A DNA stretch of 64,000 nucleotides from Tubulanus polymorphus. Its lineage: Eukaryota; Nemertea; Palaeonemertea; Tubulaniformes; Tubulanidae. Positions 53,116 through 64,000 of this stretch are shown here, in pieces (position 1 is the stretch's first letter; each line of letters starts with the position of its first letter). The notes below the pieces were generated by a model. That model was not told where the DNA came from. It searched no databases and worked only from the letters and a program-made list of their open reading frames with translations. The position numbers and the translations under genes are program-made. Location: NCBI RefSeq assembly GCF_964204645.1, contig NC_134036.1, positions 8,170,704 to 8,234,703 of the forward strand, given 5' to 3'.

Positions 53116-53539
53116 CATAAGCTCATCTTATGATCATTGTAATGATTTGCGATTATTTGGTGTTAATGATTACGAATTTTTTGTATTAATCTAAATATTT
53201 TTTTGTCTTAACCATCGAAATTTTTTGGAGTAGATCATAACGATTTTTTGATAAAAGTGACTGATTCATTCATTTTGATAATCGAGAATTGAGTAAATGT
53301 AGGAAGATTATCTATTATACGTTCTACATTTCAAGGTGATATAGTTCTTCGCATAATTGTAATCATAATCATAAATAATTGTTGCGGCTACTTATTACGA
53401 TTTTTTGAGTTAATCATTAATATATTTGGGGTTCGTTTTTACGAGTTTGTGGGTGAAATCGATTCGCAAATTTTCTAAGAAAAAAAAATTTACTGATCTT
53501 TTACGTATCTGAAGCCAATATTTGTTTTTTTTGTTATAT
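53116..53539. other. AT-rich, short dispersed words
   Basis: Words such as ATTACGA(A)TTTTTTG(A/T) with TTAATCAT recur irregularly. No gene seen. Confidence 0.4.
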
Positions 53540-53611
53540 CAAATCTACTCCTTTGCTACCTGGAAAACCACCCCTTAAGGCATTCACCGTTGCGGTATTG
53601 AATAATGTCTT

Positions 53612-53835
53612 GGAAAGTGTGCTGATAAAATGTCTAATGCCTGGTGTTTGTAATTGGTTTTCGATTAAGAATGTCTCAAGTGAAGCACTGAACACGTTTG
53701 AAGTGTGGACGATCAATTTTTGAAAGTGTGCTGATTAAATGTCTAATGTCTGGTGTTTGTAGTTTATTTTTGATTAAAAAAATGTCTCAGCCGAGGCACT
53801 TGAACACATCTGGAACGTGGACAATCAGTTTTTCT
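53612..53835 (+). repeat. Tandem duplication, about 110 bp
   Basis: GGAAAGTGTGCTGAT.AAATGTCTAATG begins each copy (53612 and 53721); both continue with CTGGTGTTTGTA and end in ACGTGGAC-like words. Diverged by substitutions and small indels. Confidence 0.75.
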
Positions 53836-54539
53836 CCGGTAAAGTACTGAACACAAAACAATAAATAGTAGCACGATGTACTTCACGTATTATTAGAATG
53901 ACCATCCAGGCGACGGATTGTGATAATAATTCATCTATATTTTAATTCAGGATAAAGAATATCATTATATATAAATATATCTTTGTGTCATTGTCATTTC
54001 TCGTGGTTTTGGTGTAACTACGTTTGATGGTTTTCATAGGTGGATTCATATTCAGGCAGTTGTATTTTCTGGTTGGGGCGAATCGACGCACCATCCTTTC
54101 CATTGCCATATCGCTTCTGCAATTTTCTTCAAAGGGCGACCACTCTTCTCGATGCCGTCAATGGTGATGATGTCATAGGGGGAATTTACGGAGCGGCCAT
54201 ATTCACTATATTTTCAATATATGTCGACACGTAATAATGAATTTGATTGCATTGAAGCGTTGACTTACAGCCGCATAAGCTATTGACCGGGTCACTGACC
54301 ACGCCACATTACACCTCTATTCGTACGTACATTATATATAGCAAGCTTACTTATGGTGAATATGCGTCTGGTATGGGTTTCCCCACTTCCAGCGGAACCT
54401 CGTTACAAACAAACTCGAGTTCTATGACTAAACCAAAACCACGGACAGGTTGCTGACTTCAGATTTCGTTACGTTTGAAGACAGTGTATAATCATCGAGG
54501 ATATCTTCGCCTTTAAATAGTGCACGGACAGTTCGAATT
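53836..54539. other. No gene seen
   Basis: Intergenic sequence; a short plus-strand frame near 54040-54234 has no family feature. Confidence 0.3.
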
Positions 54540-54690
54540 GTGAGAAAATCGGACACTTTAACCGCGGGAAGAGCAATTTTGCACTCCAGCACAAAGCTCC
54601 AGTTAGACCATGCCGGGATCCGAACCCACTGCAGAAGACAGTTCTAAAATGATCCACCAGATGGCAGACACTATAGGCACCAATAAAATA
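54540..54690 (-). mobile_element. tRNA-like SINE fragment
   Basis: On the minus strand TGGTGGATCATTTT and, about 30 bp on, GTGGGTTCGGATCCC look like decayed A- and B-boxes. No tail is recognised, so this is weak. Confidence 0.3.
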
Positions 54691-54769
54691 GATAAAAAAA
54701 TGTATCGTTCATTTTCAAAGTCCTAGTGAAAAAGGCCCTTTTTGTTAGGGCACATGGCCAATCGTAAAT

Positions 54770-55276
54770 TTACAGTAGATGAGGCTTCATTGCTCATCTG
54801 AGCCGGTATTAGTAGCGGTTCTGAAGACGAAATAAGCTCAAATGAAGAGTAATCCGCTAGTGAAAGTGAAAATGATGAACCAGGAAGTGTAATACATTTT
54901 TCCGCCGATCACCGACCCCCGGATATGTACACCCCAAATACTGCCCCAAACCCATTTGGGGTGTACTCGGTCTCGAAGCCGGGGAAATCGAAGGAGAGTA
55001 AGAGGCGTATCAATGAGCTGCAGGGGATATAGGTTCAACAGGCCTAGACGAATTCCAGTTAGAGAAAGGCAGCCCCTTCCTCGTCATATTGATGACTGTA
55101 ATGCTAATGAATTGAGACTATTCGGCCTTACCGATGAGCAGATTGCGGTAGAATGTTCGTGCAAAATTGCGAACGAACCAGAAAATTATGTTCCCTGGCT
55201 GAAGGATTACACTGAAAATTCTGAATATTTCGGCCCAGCCCTACCAGAAGAAATCAAACCTATAGACTCTTTACTA

Positions 55277-55283
<7 letters not shown>
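54770..55283 (+). pseudogene. Decayed ORF, acidic then basic, unknown
   Basis: A frame with stops reads SGSEDEISSNEE and SASESENDEPG near 54820-54890; a separate frame from 54956 reads basic residues and then LRLFGLTDEQIAVECSCKIANE. An acidic Ser/Glu N-terminus is common in piggyBac-type transposases, but no catalytic motif is seen. Confidence 0.3.
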
Positions 55284-55330
<47 letters not shown>

Positions 55331-55361
55331 TAGTAAAGAGTCTGTAGGTTTGATTTCTTCT
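55245..55361. repeat. Inverted repeat around an (AT)n core
   Basis: About 40 bp at 55245-55284 (CAGAAGAAATCAAACCTATA and on) is repeated inverted at 55322-55361 with one mismatch, around an AT dinucleotide run. It can form a long cruciform. The BEL element inserted 17 bp to the right in more TA repeats. Confidence 0.9.
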
Positions 55362-55372
55362 GAATATATATA

Positions 55373-55377
55373 TATAT
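55373..55377 (+). repeat. Target duplication TATAT, left
   Basis: TATAT precedes the 5' LTR and follows the 3' LTR at 62585-62589. Because the site is a TA run, length is not certain. Confidence 0.6.
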
Positions 55378-55935
55378 TGTAAGACTTCTTCCACGACTTT
55401 TATATATTTTATCATACTCGACGTTTCAGGTCGCAATTTCCGTCTTGCTTTATTTCGACCTATGAGTTTTCATTGTAGTTTCAAATATGGCCGCGAGAAA
55501 AGTAAGTTAGTTTCTCGTCGGTGGTAATTATTACTTACGTTACGCAACAAATAAGGGGAAATTTCGGTATGTATAATGTTTATCATACTTCTAAGATTAC
55601 CGACAAATGTTGTTTGTATAATGTCGTATGCTCATATCTAAGTAAAATGGGTTAACAAGTTGTTATTTTCCCGGTGCATGGTGGCAGCACCATACGGTTG
55701 ATTTACACGTGTTTGTTCTAAATGCTTCCGCGGGTTGTACTCGGAAGATGTCTGATAGCCATTTGCCAGAATTTTGTTTTACCATTAGTTCAGTCACCAG
55801 AGTTGTAATATCAGTATTGTGAAACTTTTGATGCATTTATTTGTATTTTGTAGTCAATCTTCTTTCTGGATGAATGGACGAATAAACCTAAACAATTAGA
55901 TATAAGAAAATCTTGTAATCAGTTTTATGTCTACA
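55378..55935 (+). repeat. 5' LTR of BEL element
   Basis: 558 bp, starting TGTAAGACTTC and ending GTCTACA. One difference from the 3' LTR: T near 55828 against A near 62477. No convincing TGG-type primer site follows directly. Confidence 0.95.
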
Positions 55936-55965
55936 TCATTGACGAAATCCGAAGTTTGAAGAACT

Positions 55966-58377
55966 ATGTCGTGTACAGATGGGCCTGGTACAAGTGGTGG
56001 CCAACCTGGTGTAAGTCGTGCTCAACGTGATGTTAGTAATGGTCAACCCGGTCCCAGTAATGGTCAACGTGGTCTCAGTAGTGGTCAACGTCCTGGTCTA
56101 AGCGGTGATCGAGCTGGTGTAACTAGTGGTCAAAGTGATGTTGGTAACCGCAATGGCGATAGTGAAACCGATGAAGAGATACAATTTCCACATCTACCTT
56201 CAAGGGCCTTACCCCCGAGAATATCAGACGACGAGGCAAGACTTGCCTACATGGGTCTCTGCCTATCCCAGCACAAAAGAAAACACGAAATCGAAGCTCT
56301 TCGCTTAGAACTCAAGCTAGAAGAGGAACGAATGGAGATAGAGTCACAAATTGCTGAACTCAAGCTGAAATTAGGGGTAAAGCCTAGCTACAATTCGATG
56401 AATCCAAATGTTGAACCCTTCGTGCCAGGGGCTGCTTCCACCCCAGAGGCGGTCGTTAATGCCGGTGGTCATGATACTGTTGGTGGCAACCAGAGTGCGG
56501 GTGATAATGTCAATCACGGTCAGTCCGTATCAAATCAAAATGACGTAACATCAATAGTAAATGAGCTAAGAAAGCCAAAAATCGAACTGAAAACTTTCGG
56601 TGGTGATCCATTATCGTATCCAAAATTTAAACGGCAATTTGAGACATGCATCTTACAGTTTTCTGAGTCATTTGAAGAAAGACTTTCCTACTTGGAACAG
56701 TACACAACTGGTGCCGCAAATAAGATAGTTAGTGGATTCAGTCATTTGCCAGCTGAAGTCGGCTACCGGGCAGCTATGAACGAGCTAAATGATAGATATG
56801 GGGACCAAGAAACTGTTGCAAACGCTTACGTGAAACGAGCATTAGAATGGCCTAGTATTAAGGCGGACAATCCTGCCGGCTTGGATGAGTACGCCATATT
56901 TCTCACTGAGGTGCTGCATGCCGTTAGTAGCATCGATGGACTGAAAATCTTAGAGTTTTCTGATAATGTAAAACGGCTCGTTCAAAAACTCCCGTACCAT
57001 ATGCATGACCGGTGGCGAAATATCGTAGCTAGTAAACGCGATCTTGGCATTAGTGTACAGTTTAAAGATTTAGTAATGTTCGTATCTCGTGAAGCAAAGA
57101 AGGTGAACGATCCTGTCTATGGGCGCACAGCATTAACCAGCACCTCAAGTACCGAAAATCGGGAGACTCGTGACAAGAAAATGAATAATGGCCCGAAGCC
57201 AAAACGTCAAAGCCATTCATTCGCAGCAGTTAGCCAGCAAGTAGACGGTTTTAGTAAGCCATGTGCCCACTGTAACCGTAATGGCCATGACCTGGTTAAC
57301 TGCAAGGAATTCCTTGATTTGGCAGACGACGCTAAATCTAAACGTCTTCGTAGTCTCAATCTGTGTTATGGGTGTCTCAAGCCGGGGCACCCTAAACGCT
57401 TCTGTAGAAATGTGTTGAAATGTGATATTTGCGCCAAATCGCATCCAACAGTATTACATTTTAAGAAAGCCGTGAATACGGAAAAGTTAACTTCTACAAG
57501 TCCGGTAGTAAATGTGACTCAGATGAACAACGCAAGAGATACACAATGCACCTTAGCAATTCTGCCAGTTAGACTTGGTACTGTAAATGGATCAGGATAT
57601 GTGGATACGTACGCCTTTTTTGATCCGGGCAGCACCGTATCGTTTGTGACCAGCGACTTATGTGAACTGCTCAGTGCAAAGGGTCGTAAGTCGACCATGC
57701 GTATCCAGACAATTGGATCAGAATATCAACTCGAAACTTTCGCAATAAAAGACCTCACCGTTAGTAACTATCAGACGGGTGAAACGGTAAAGCTACCGAG
57801 TGTTTACTCAAAGGACGAAATATCTATACCGGAGCGGTGTTTCCCATCTACGGAGGACATTGATAAATGGCCTCACCTAAGAGGTATAGATGTTGCCCAA
57901 CTCTACACGAAGAAGGTTGGAATTTTGATCGGTAACAATGTCCCCGAAGCCTATTCACCATCTGAAGTCCGTACTGCCGAGACAGCAAATAGTCCTCACG
58001 CATGTCGAACGAAGCTCGGTCGGTTGATCTGGAATTTGTATCGTAGTGACGTTATGCCTGTTGAAACCTGCAACACGATTATCGGGGAGAACGAAAGTTT
58101 ACATCGCTTGTTAGAGAACTCTATCAAACTCGACTTCCCTGAAAATGTAGCACGGGAATGCAGGGAGTATTCTCAGGAGGATCAACGTTTTATGAAGATA
58201 GTTACTGAGTCAACTAGTGTGCAGGACTCTCACTATTCGGTCGCGCTTCCGTTTGTTGAAGATGATTTCGACCTACCGGATAATCGCAGCTCAGCGGAGC
58301 GCAGGCTTGAGCATCTAAAAAGAAAGTTTGAAAATGATGAGTCTCGTGTACAGTACATACAAAGGTGTTATTGCTAG
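55966..58377 (+). CDS. BEL Gag-protease
   Basis: 803 residues. An N-terminal low-complexity region repeats NGQ/SGQ-type units (about 8-62), followed by a coiled-coil segment ([20 protein letters not shown]), a BEL-type Gag domain ([18 protein letters not shown] onward), a Cys/His cluster ([41 protein letters not shown]) and an aspartic protease with [11 protein letters not shown] near residue 553, where DPG stands for the usual DSG or DTG. The frame ends at 58377, just where the RT frame begins in the -1 register. Confidence 0.9.
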   Translation: MSCTDGPGTSGGQPGVSRAQRDVSNGQPGPSNGQRGLSSGQRPGLSGDRAGVTSGQSDVGNRNGDSETDEEIQFPHLPSRALPPRISDDEARLAYMGLCLSQHKRKHEIEALRLELKLEEERMEIESQIAELKLKLGVKPSYNSMNPNVEPFVPGAASTPEAVVNAGGHDTVGGNQSAGDNVNHGQSVSNQNDVTSIVNELRKPKIELKTFGGDPLSYPKFKRQFETCILQFSESFEERLSYLEQYTTGAANKIVSGFSHLPAEVGYRAAMNELNDRYGDQETVANAYVKRALEWPSIKADNPAGLDEYAIFLTEVLHAVSSIDGLKILEFSDNVKRLVQKLPYHMHDRWRNIVASKRDLGISVQFKDLVMFVSREAKKVNDPVYGRTALTSTSSTENRETRDKKMNNGPKPKRQSHSFAAVSQQVDGFSKPCAHCNRNGHDLVNCKEFLDLADDAKSKRLRSLNLCYGCLKPGHPKRFCRNVLKCDICAKSHPTVLHFKKAVNTEKLTSTSPVVNVTQMNNARDTQCTLAILPVRLGTVNGSGYVDTYAFFDPGSTVSFVTSDLCELLSAKGRKSTMRIQTIGSEYQLETFAIKDLTVSNYQTGETVKLPSVYSKDEISIPERCFPSTEDIDKWPHLRGIDVAQLYTKKVGILIGNNVPEAYSPSEVRTAETANSPHACRTKLGRLIWNLYRSDVMPVETCNTIIGENESLHRLLENSIKLDFPENVARECREYSQEDQRFMKIVTESTSVQDSHYSVALPFVEDDFDLPDNRSSAERRLEHLKRKFENDESRVQYIQRCYC

Positions 58378-61300
58378 AATCGGGTCATGCAGAGGAGGTT
58401 CCATTGTACACGACCAGAGAACGACCTGTTTGGTACCTACCGCATCATGCAGTTAGGCATCCGGCCAAACCAGATAAACCGAGGGTTGTGTTTGATTGCT
58501 CTGCAAAGTATCTTGGTGTATCATTAAATGACAAACTTTTGCAAGGACCAGACTTCACAAACTCCTTGTTAGGTGTACTGTTACGTTTCAGAGAATATCC
58601 TATTGCCATTAAATCGGACATTCAGAAAATGTTTTACCAGGTTAAGGTTCCGGCTGCGGACCGGGATGTCCTACGATTTCTCTGGTGGAAAGACGGTGAC
58701 ATGGGTAAAATTCCAACCGAATACCGTATGACTGTGCATCCATTCGGCGCAGTATCATCGCCCAGCTGTGCTAATTACGCGTTACGTCGTTTGGTCGTCG
58801 ATTACCCTAACTTCCCGTTAGAAGTCAAGGACTGTATCGTTAGAAACTTCTATGTTGATGACTTCCTCAAATCGGTCGAAACGATTCCTGAAGCTCTGAA
58901 GCTAGTAAGTAGTATCAGTGATTTATGCGCTCTCGGCGGTTTTAATCTAACTGGATGGTTGAGCAACAATCGCAAAGTTCTCGAAAGCGTCGAAAGGTCG
59001 AAGTTAGCTAAAGGTATGATAGATGATGTTCTACCAACTGAGGGCGCTCTTGGTATTAAATGGTGCGCGGAAACTGATGCGTTCGAATTTATTATGCCTG
59101 ACAAAGAGGTTAAACCAACACGGCGTGGTGTTTTATCGTTCATATGTTCAATCTATGATCCTATCGGCTTTCTTAGCCCATACATATTACCTGGCAAGGT
59201 ATTGTTACAAAACTTGACACTGCGAAAAGCTGAATGGGATGAAACTATCAAATCAGAAGAGTCCAAATTATTTGAATCATGGTGCGAAGATATGTCTAGA
59301 ATGTCGTCGTTTAAAATCCCAAGATGCTGCGTGCCTGAAGGTTTCTCAGATATAGTCGACAATCAGTTACACATATTTGCCGACGCTAGCATCCACGGCT
59401 ACGGAATGTGTGCGTACATACGCTTTGTGGACTCTAGTGGTAAAATTGGTTGCTCACTCGTACTTGGTAAAGCTCGAGTAGCTCCGCTGAAATCTGTTTC
59501 GATCCCGCGTTTAGAGCTGACTGCCGCAGCCACAGCAGTGAAACTCAGTAATGTGCTTCAGAATGAGCTAAGCAGAAAAATCGATAGCGTACATTACTGG
59601 TCGGACAGTAAGGTAGTTCTTTGTTATATTCGAAACACCACATCCAGATATAGCACGTTTGTAGCAAATCGTATCGCTGTCATACGCGATGGGTCTGAAG
59701 TGAAGGATTGGCGTCATGTGCCCACCGACCAGAATCCTGCCGATTACCCATCACGTGGATTAAGTTTCGATGACGTTGAGAAAAGTCGTTTATGGTGTGA
59801 GGGTCCAGACTTCTTGCGGAAAACCGAGGAACACTGGCCAGTTGAAAGTGTTGGAGACGATGACGTCTCAAGTGAAGATTTAGAGATTAAAGCTAGCAGT
59901 AATGTTATTATGACCTCATCTGAAAGGGACGCTACCCTAGACCCTGTCGTAAAACACTACTCCGACTGATACCGTCTTCGAAGAGGTGTCGCATGGTTTG
60001 TCTCTGTAAAGGAATATTTACGCGCTCGTGTCCGTCTTCGTAAAGAACTCCAAGGCAAATCCGATAGAGAAGTAAATTCCGCTCTAGCTGAGATCAAATT
60101 GCGTAGACCTGCTGTCGGCATGATAGAGCAAGCTACAAATGCTATCATTAGTTGTGAACAGCAACGGTATTATAATGAGGAATTCCGCACATTACAAAAG
60201 GGAAAAGCGATCAAGCGGCGAAGTCCCTTATATAAGTTTGATGTATTCATCGATAGTGACCACCTGCTACGGGTTGGGGGTCGTATTGGCCGTGCTAGAA
60301 TCCCATTTGAAGCTAAACACCCGATAATATTGCCTAAAATGTCGCACGTGTCTAGGCTGATAATTCGTGAGACCCATTCAAATGTTGGACATCTGGGAAA
60401 GGACACTGTCCTCGCTCGTCTACGGGATCAGTTTTGGGTCCAAGGTGGTCCCGGCCTGGTGAAATCCATTGTTGGTGATTGTGGTACTTGTCGTCGATAT
60501 CAGCGTGCCTTTTGTCGTCAAAAGATGGCCGACCTTCCACAAGAGAGGTTGGGTATAGGCGACCCGCCGTTCTCTAACACTGGCGTGGACTATTTTGGCC
60601 CGTTCACCATAAAGCACCGTCGCTCCGAGGTCAAGCGTTATGGCGTGATCTTCAGCTGCATGACGTCTAGGGCCGTACATTTGGAGATAGCCCACTCTCT
60701 GGAAACTGACTCGTGTATTAACGCGTATCGAAGGTTCGTATCTAGACGAGGGCCGGTCCGTGTGATGCGCTCTGATAACGGAACAAACCTGGTTGGGGCT
60801 CGAGCTGAGTTAGAGGCTGCATTAAAGGATCTCGATGGTGAGAAAATAGAATCCGAGTTAGCAAAGATCGGTGTTAGATGGGAGCTGAACCCGCCGACTG
60901 CCTCCCATTTTGGCGGGATTTGGGAGCGACTGATCCGTTCTGTAAGAAAGGTTCTACACGGTCTAATAAAGGAGCATTCAGATAGGTTAGATGATGAGAC
61001 GTTGTCCACGTTAATGTGTGAAGTGGAGTGCATCCTCAACAATAGACCTTTAACCAAACCGACTGGCGATGTGAACGACCCACCACCTCTCACTCCAAAT
61101 CATCTACTGTTAGGTAGAGGCATTAGTTGCGACGCTCCGGGCTTATTTGTTAAGAAAGATCTGTATGTTAAAAGGCGCTGGAGGTGCGTTCAGTACTTGG
61201 TAGACCAGTTTTGGTCTCGATGGTTGGTTGAGTATCTACCATTGTTGCAACTCCGCCAGAAATGGCAAACCGATTCTGGCGATCCAAATCTCCAGATCGG

Positions 61301-61511
61301 AGACGTTGTCTTGCTCACGGATGGCGGTGCCCGAAATAGTTGGGCAATGGGTAAAGTTATCGAGACCTTTCCTGATTCTCAGAGTGCGGTCAGGTCAGTG
61401 AAAGTTAAAACAGCTAATAATGCGCTTGTGAGGCCTATTCACAAGTTAGTACTATTACTAGAGGTAGATTCACCTCGTGATGAACTATTTTATATTGCTT
61501 GTTATTTTTGA
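58365..61511 (+). pseudogene. BEL RT, RNase H and integrase with one nonsense stop
   Basis: One frame to 61511, interrupted only by TGA at 59967-59969. RT has [27 protein letters not shown] and YVDD at 58851-58862; RNase H has [10 protein letters not shown] and WSDSKVVL. After the stop, homology continues at once into the integrase: HHCC finger (H...GHLGKDTV...CGTC), GVDYFGPF, RSDNGTNLVG and a Glu-bearing FGGIWERLIRS, and a C-terminal domain (GDVVLL). The junction with Gag is a one-base length change in the 58355-58370 A-rich stretch. Confidence 0.9.
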
Positions 61512-62026
61512 AGTTTGTATTTTATACTTTGAGCACACTTGAATATTTAGTTCTGAGTTAGTAATAGTTCTATATTATGGTTTGATTAGTTTAGGCTTAG
61601 TAACCGTTGTCTTAGGAGCATAATTCTTGGTACTCGGTTATGCCCATTGTGTTGTTTCGATTTGCAATAGTATGTGCAATCGTTAAATCAATTTTCATAT
61701 TTTATAAATCAATATGCAGTGTTAGCTTTTAAGACTTATCTTAGTATTGGCACAGTATGTTAACTATATTCTAAAAGTTTCAACTTAATGACAATCAAGC
61801 GATCTGGTCTAAATGGCTGTAGATGGTATTACTATAACCTGGTTTAAGGTCTTGGGTGAATGTAAGGCTAAAATTATGTATGTAATAAGTGTAATAAGAG
61901 TCAAGAAGGTTTATGTATGCAATAAGAGTATTACGAGTCGAGCAGGTTAATAGGTCGTTTGGAAATTAGTTAACGCTCTTAAGTAAGAAATTGTTAATTA
62001 TGTTCTTAACAATTTGAGGGCCGGTA
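61512..62026 (+). other. 3' non-coding part of BEL element
   Basis: No ORF. Ends in GAGGGCCGG just before the LTR, a candidate polypurine tract. Confidence 0.6.
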
Positions 62027-62584
62027 TGTAAGACTTCTTCCACGACTTTTATATATTTTATCATACTCGACGTTTCAGGTCGCAATTTCCGTCTTGCTTT
62101 ATTTCGACCTATGAGTTTTCATTGTAGTTTCAAATATGGCCGCGAGAAAAGTAAGTTAGTTTCTCGTCGGTGGTAATTATTACTTACGTTACGCAACAAA
62201 TAAGGGGAAATTTCGGTATGTATAATGTTTATCATACTTCTAAGATTACCGACAAATGTTGTTTGTATAATGTCGTATGCTCATATCTAAGTAAAATGGG
62301 TTAACAAGTTGTTATTTTCCCGGTGCATGGTGGCAGCACCATACGGTTGATTTACACGTGTTTGTTCTAAATGCTTCCGCGGGTTGTACTCGGAAGATGT
62401 CTGATAGCCATTTGCCAGAATTTTGTTTTACCATTAGTTCAGTCACCAGAGTTGTAATATCAGTATTGTGAAACTTATGATGCATTTATTTGTATTTTGT
62501 AGTCAATCTTCTTTCTGGATGAATGGACGAATAAACCTAAACAATTAGATATAAGAAAATCTTGTAATCAGTTTTATGTCTACA
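62027..62584 (+). repeat. 3' LTR of BEL element
   Basis: 558 bp, one difference from the 5' LTR. Followed by TATAT. Confidence 0.95.
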
Positions 62585-62589
62585 TATAT

Positions 62590-63754
62590 ATAGCCCAATC
62601 AGGATTCAGCACTGGAAGATAAACGAACCACAATATAGGTGGAGAATCCACACCCACAACACTGGTGAAGAAACAAAAACCACGACAGTATTAATAAAAA
62701 TGGTTAATAAATTTCGGAAAATTTTGAATTTAGATGCACTGTATGCTAGACGTTTATATTATGCATGTATATGTTAATAAACATGTACTAAAACATAAGG
62801 TGGAGCCAATAAGAAGGTTTCGCCACTTCAGCAATGGACGTTCCAGCTGTCATTCAGATATCTTAGTTTTTTATTTTCTTTTTCTCTTTACGATAATGAC
62901 CCAGCCATGGTAATTAACATCCTGTCTGGTCCAACACTTGGCAAATGGGAATCCTCTGTCGTGAACTGTCATAGTCACCGTGTCAACTGATCAACCGAAT
63001 GGCATTTTTCAGTGCTTACTCGATTTATACCTTCAATTTTTTCTATGAAACCTGGTCCTGAATTCTTTAACATCCTTGTTTGTTGTAGATCGCCGCTATA
63101 CACAAATTTTCTTGACCTAGCTCTGACCTGTAAATAAAAAGCAAGTCAGTGTAGTATTGGACCGACGACAATTACATAATTAACGTGTTTGATATACATG
63201 AGCTGATATGATAAATATCAATTTTTGCACATCTGAACCAAGGGACACGTAAAATATTATAAAGATTCTCATCGTCAGAGAATAACATCAGCTACCAACT
63301 ACAGAAATCAAGAACTCCGTTTGCGGTAGTTTGCAGTCACATCAGGTAGAATATTCGCTGGCAATACACCGGGCTGAAAAATGTGCAAAGTGACACGGGT
63401 CAAGTTTGCACGAGGTGCACGGTAGGCGAATCTTTCGTCGTAATTGCTGACAGAAAAAGAATATCATTTTTCCCTTTCATAAACAAATAAAGATAGAAAT
63501 CGGAAATCCCTGGCAAATAAAGATCCTATTAGTTTACATTTCTATGAATATTAAATTAAACACATCAGTTCTTCACAAATTTACTATGAAATTATATTGA
63601 AATATCATTATCAGCAGCTGTTTTCTCCTTTCATGATTATTTAAGAGCGATTACACTTATTTCTAAGCCACTCGATTGCTTTCGAATAACGGTCCACGAT
63701 TTATTTAAACCGCATTTTGTATCTGGATTTCATTTGTTATTTTCACAGCGAAAT
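62590..63754. other. No gene; possible LTR-like remnant at 62630-62690
   Basis: GGTGGAGAATCCACACCC and CACAACACTGGTGAAGAAAC near 62637-62673 resemble the phrase at 50410-50450. The rest is AT-rich intergenic DNA and the probable promoter side of the following exon. Confidence 0.35.
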
Positions 63755-63812
63755 ATGGAACTCTATTTAATTGCGGCGTTCACTTTGACAGCATTGTGCG
63801 TCTTCTCGGCAG
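63755..63812 (+). CDS. Signal-peptide first exon of a host gene
   Basis: ATG 63755 begins 19 codons of a clear signal peptide (MELYLIAAFTLTALCVFSA), ending in a strong donor GGCAG|GTATGT at 63812/63813, phase 1. The gene continues right of the window; mature product unknown. The 1-exon signal peptide followed by a phase-1 intron is typical of secreted animal proteins. Confidence 0.6.
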
Positions 63813-64000
63813 GTATGTTGGTACGAATTTGGGCTGTTTCCTTTATTCTCTGGAAGCAGTTTAAATAATTCGTTACTTCACATTTTTGCAAATGAGGACA
63901 GCAATTCAAACTTAATCGATTTAAATTTTGTTTTGATGATACTGGTCTTTAAGTTTATGTTTCCCTTTCCTATTTTCATTTTGTTTAAAACGGGCAGATT
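63813..64000 (+). other. Intron of the signal-peptide gene
   Basis: T-rich sequence after the donor with no further exon visible before the window ends. Confidence 0.45.

Larger units (their letters stand above)
55378..62584 (+). mobile_element. BEL/Pao LTR retrotransposon
   Basis: 7.2 kb with 558-bp LTRs (TG...CA) that differ at one position seen. Inside are a Gag-protease ORF and a BEL-type RT-RNase H-integrase. The coding region has one frame break near 58360 and one in-frame stop at 59967-59969, so it is young but defective, unless those are sequence errors. No envelope ORF. Confidence 0.95.

Overview
The window is invertebrate metazoan nuclear DNA: intron-split host exons, AT-rich intergenic sequence, and a dense load of transposable elements of animal type. 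A marine lophotrochozoan (mollusc, brachiopod or annelid relative) is my best guess, resting on the repeat repertoire and small secreted cysteine-rich peptides; no marker gene fixes the phylum.

Layout. 1-2390: 3' half of a Jockey/CR1-group non-LTR retrotransposon. 2391-4271: host-like sequence with a Roquin-like RING fragment and a minus-strand PAN/apple exon. 4425-6260: decayed L2/CR1-type element. 6285-12600: a SINE nested in a dispersed repeat, a minisatellite, a minus-strand signal-peptide exon, a diverged tandem array and two inverted-repeat elements. 12610-20243: an AT-rich 7.6-kb unit with 6-bp target duplications, 187-bp palindromic termini and about 3.1-kb inverted arms that duplicate a zinc-finger gene, a 743-codon orphan gene and a small membrane-protein gene. 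20580-22926: a diverged relative carrying a different early gene. I match these two units to no catalogued family; they are the best candidates for an undescribed system. 23307-24506: broken tyrosine recombinase with an ALOG-like N-terminus. 24869-31717: mostly non-coding host DNA with a two-exon secreted peptide gene. 31942-46971: complete, young Gypsy-type LTR retrotransposon inside a small secreted-peptide gene. 47039-55361: host-like DNA, MITE-like repeats and a few possible exons. 55378-62584: BEL/Pao element with near-identical LTRs but a broken polyprotein. 63755-63812: signal-peptide exon of a host gene that leaves the window.

How the parts work together. The Gypsy element has PBS, three leader ORFs, Gag, a -1 frameshift signal, Pro-RT-RNaseH-IN-chromodomain, and a baculovirus-F-like envelope ORF preceded by a splice acceptor, so it looks like an endogenous-retrovirus-like element able to make genomic and spliced env RNA. 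Its leader carries a dozen repeated hairpins that resemble tRNA T-arms, or B-boxes on the minus strand. The 12.6-22.9 kb units share AG...CT termini and 6-bp duplications with Polinton/Maverick elements, yet I see no integrase, polymerase, ATPase or capsid gene, so they look like non-autonomous or satellite-type relatives.
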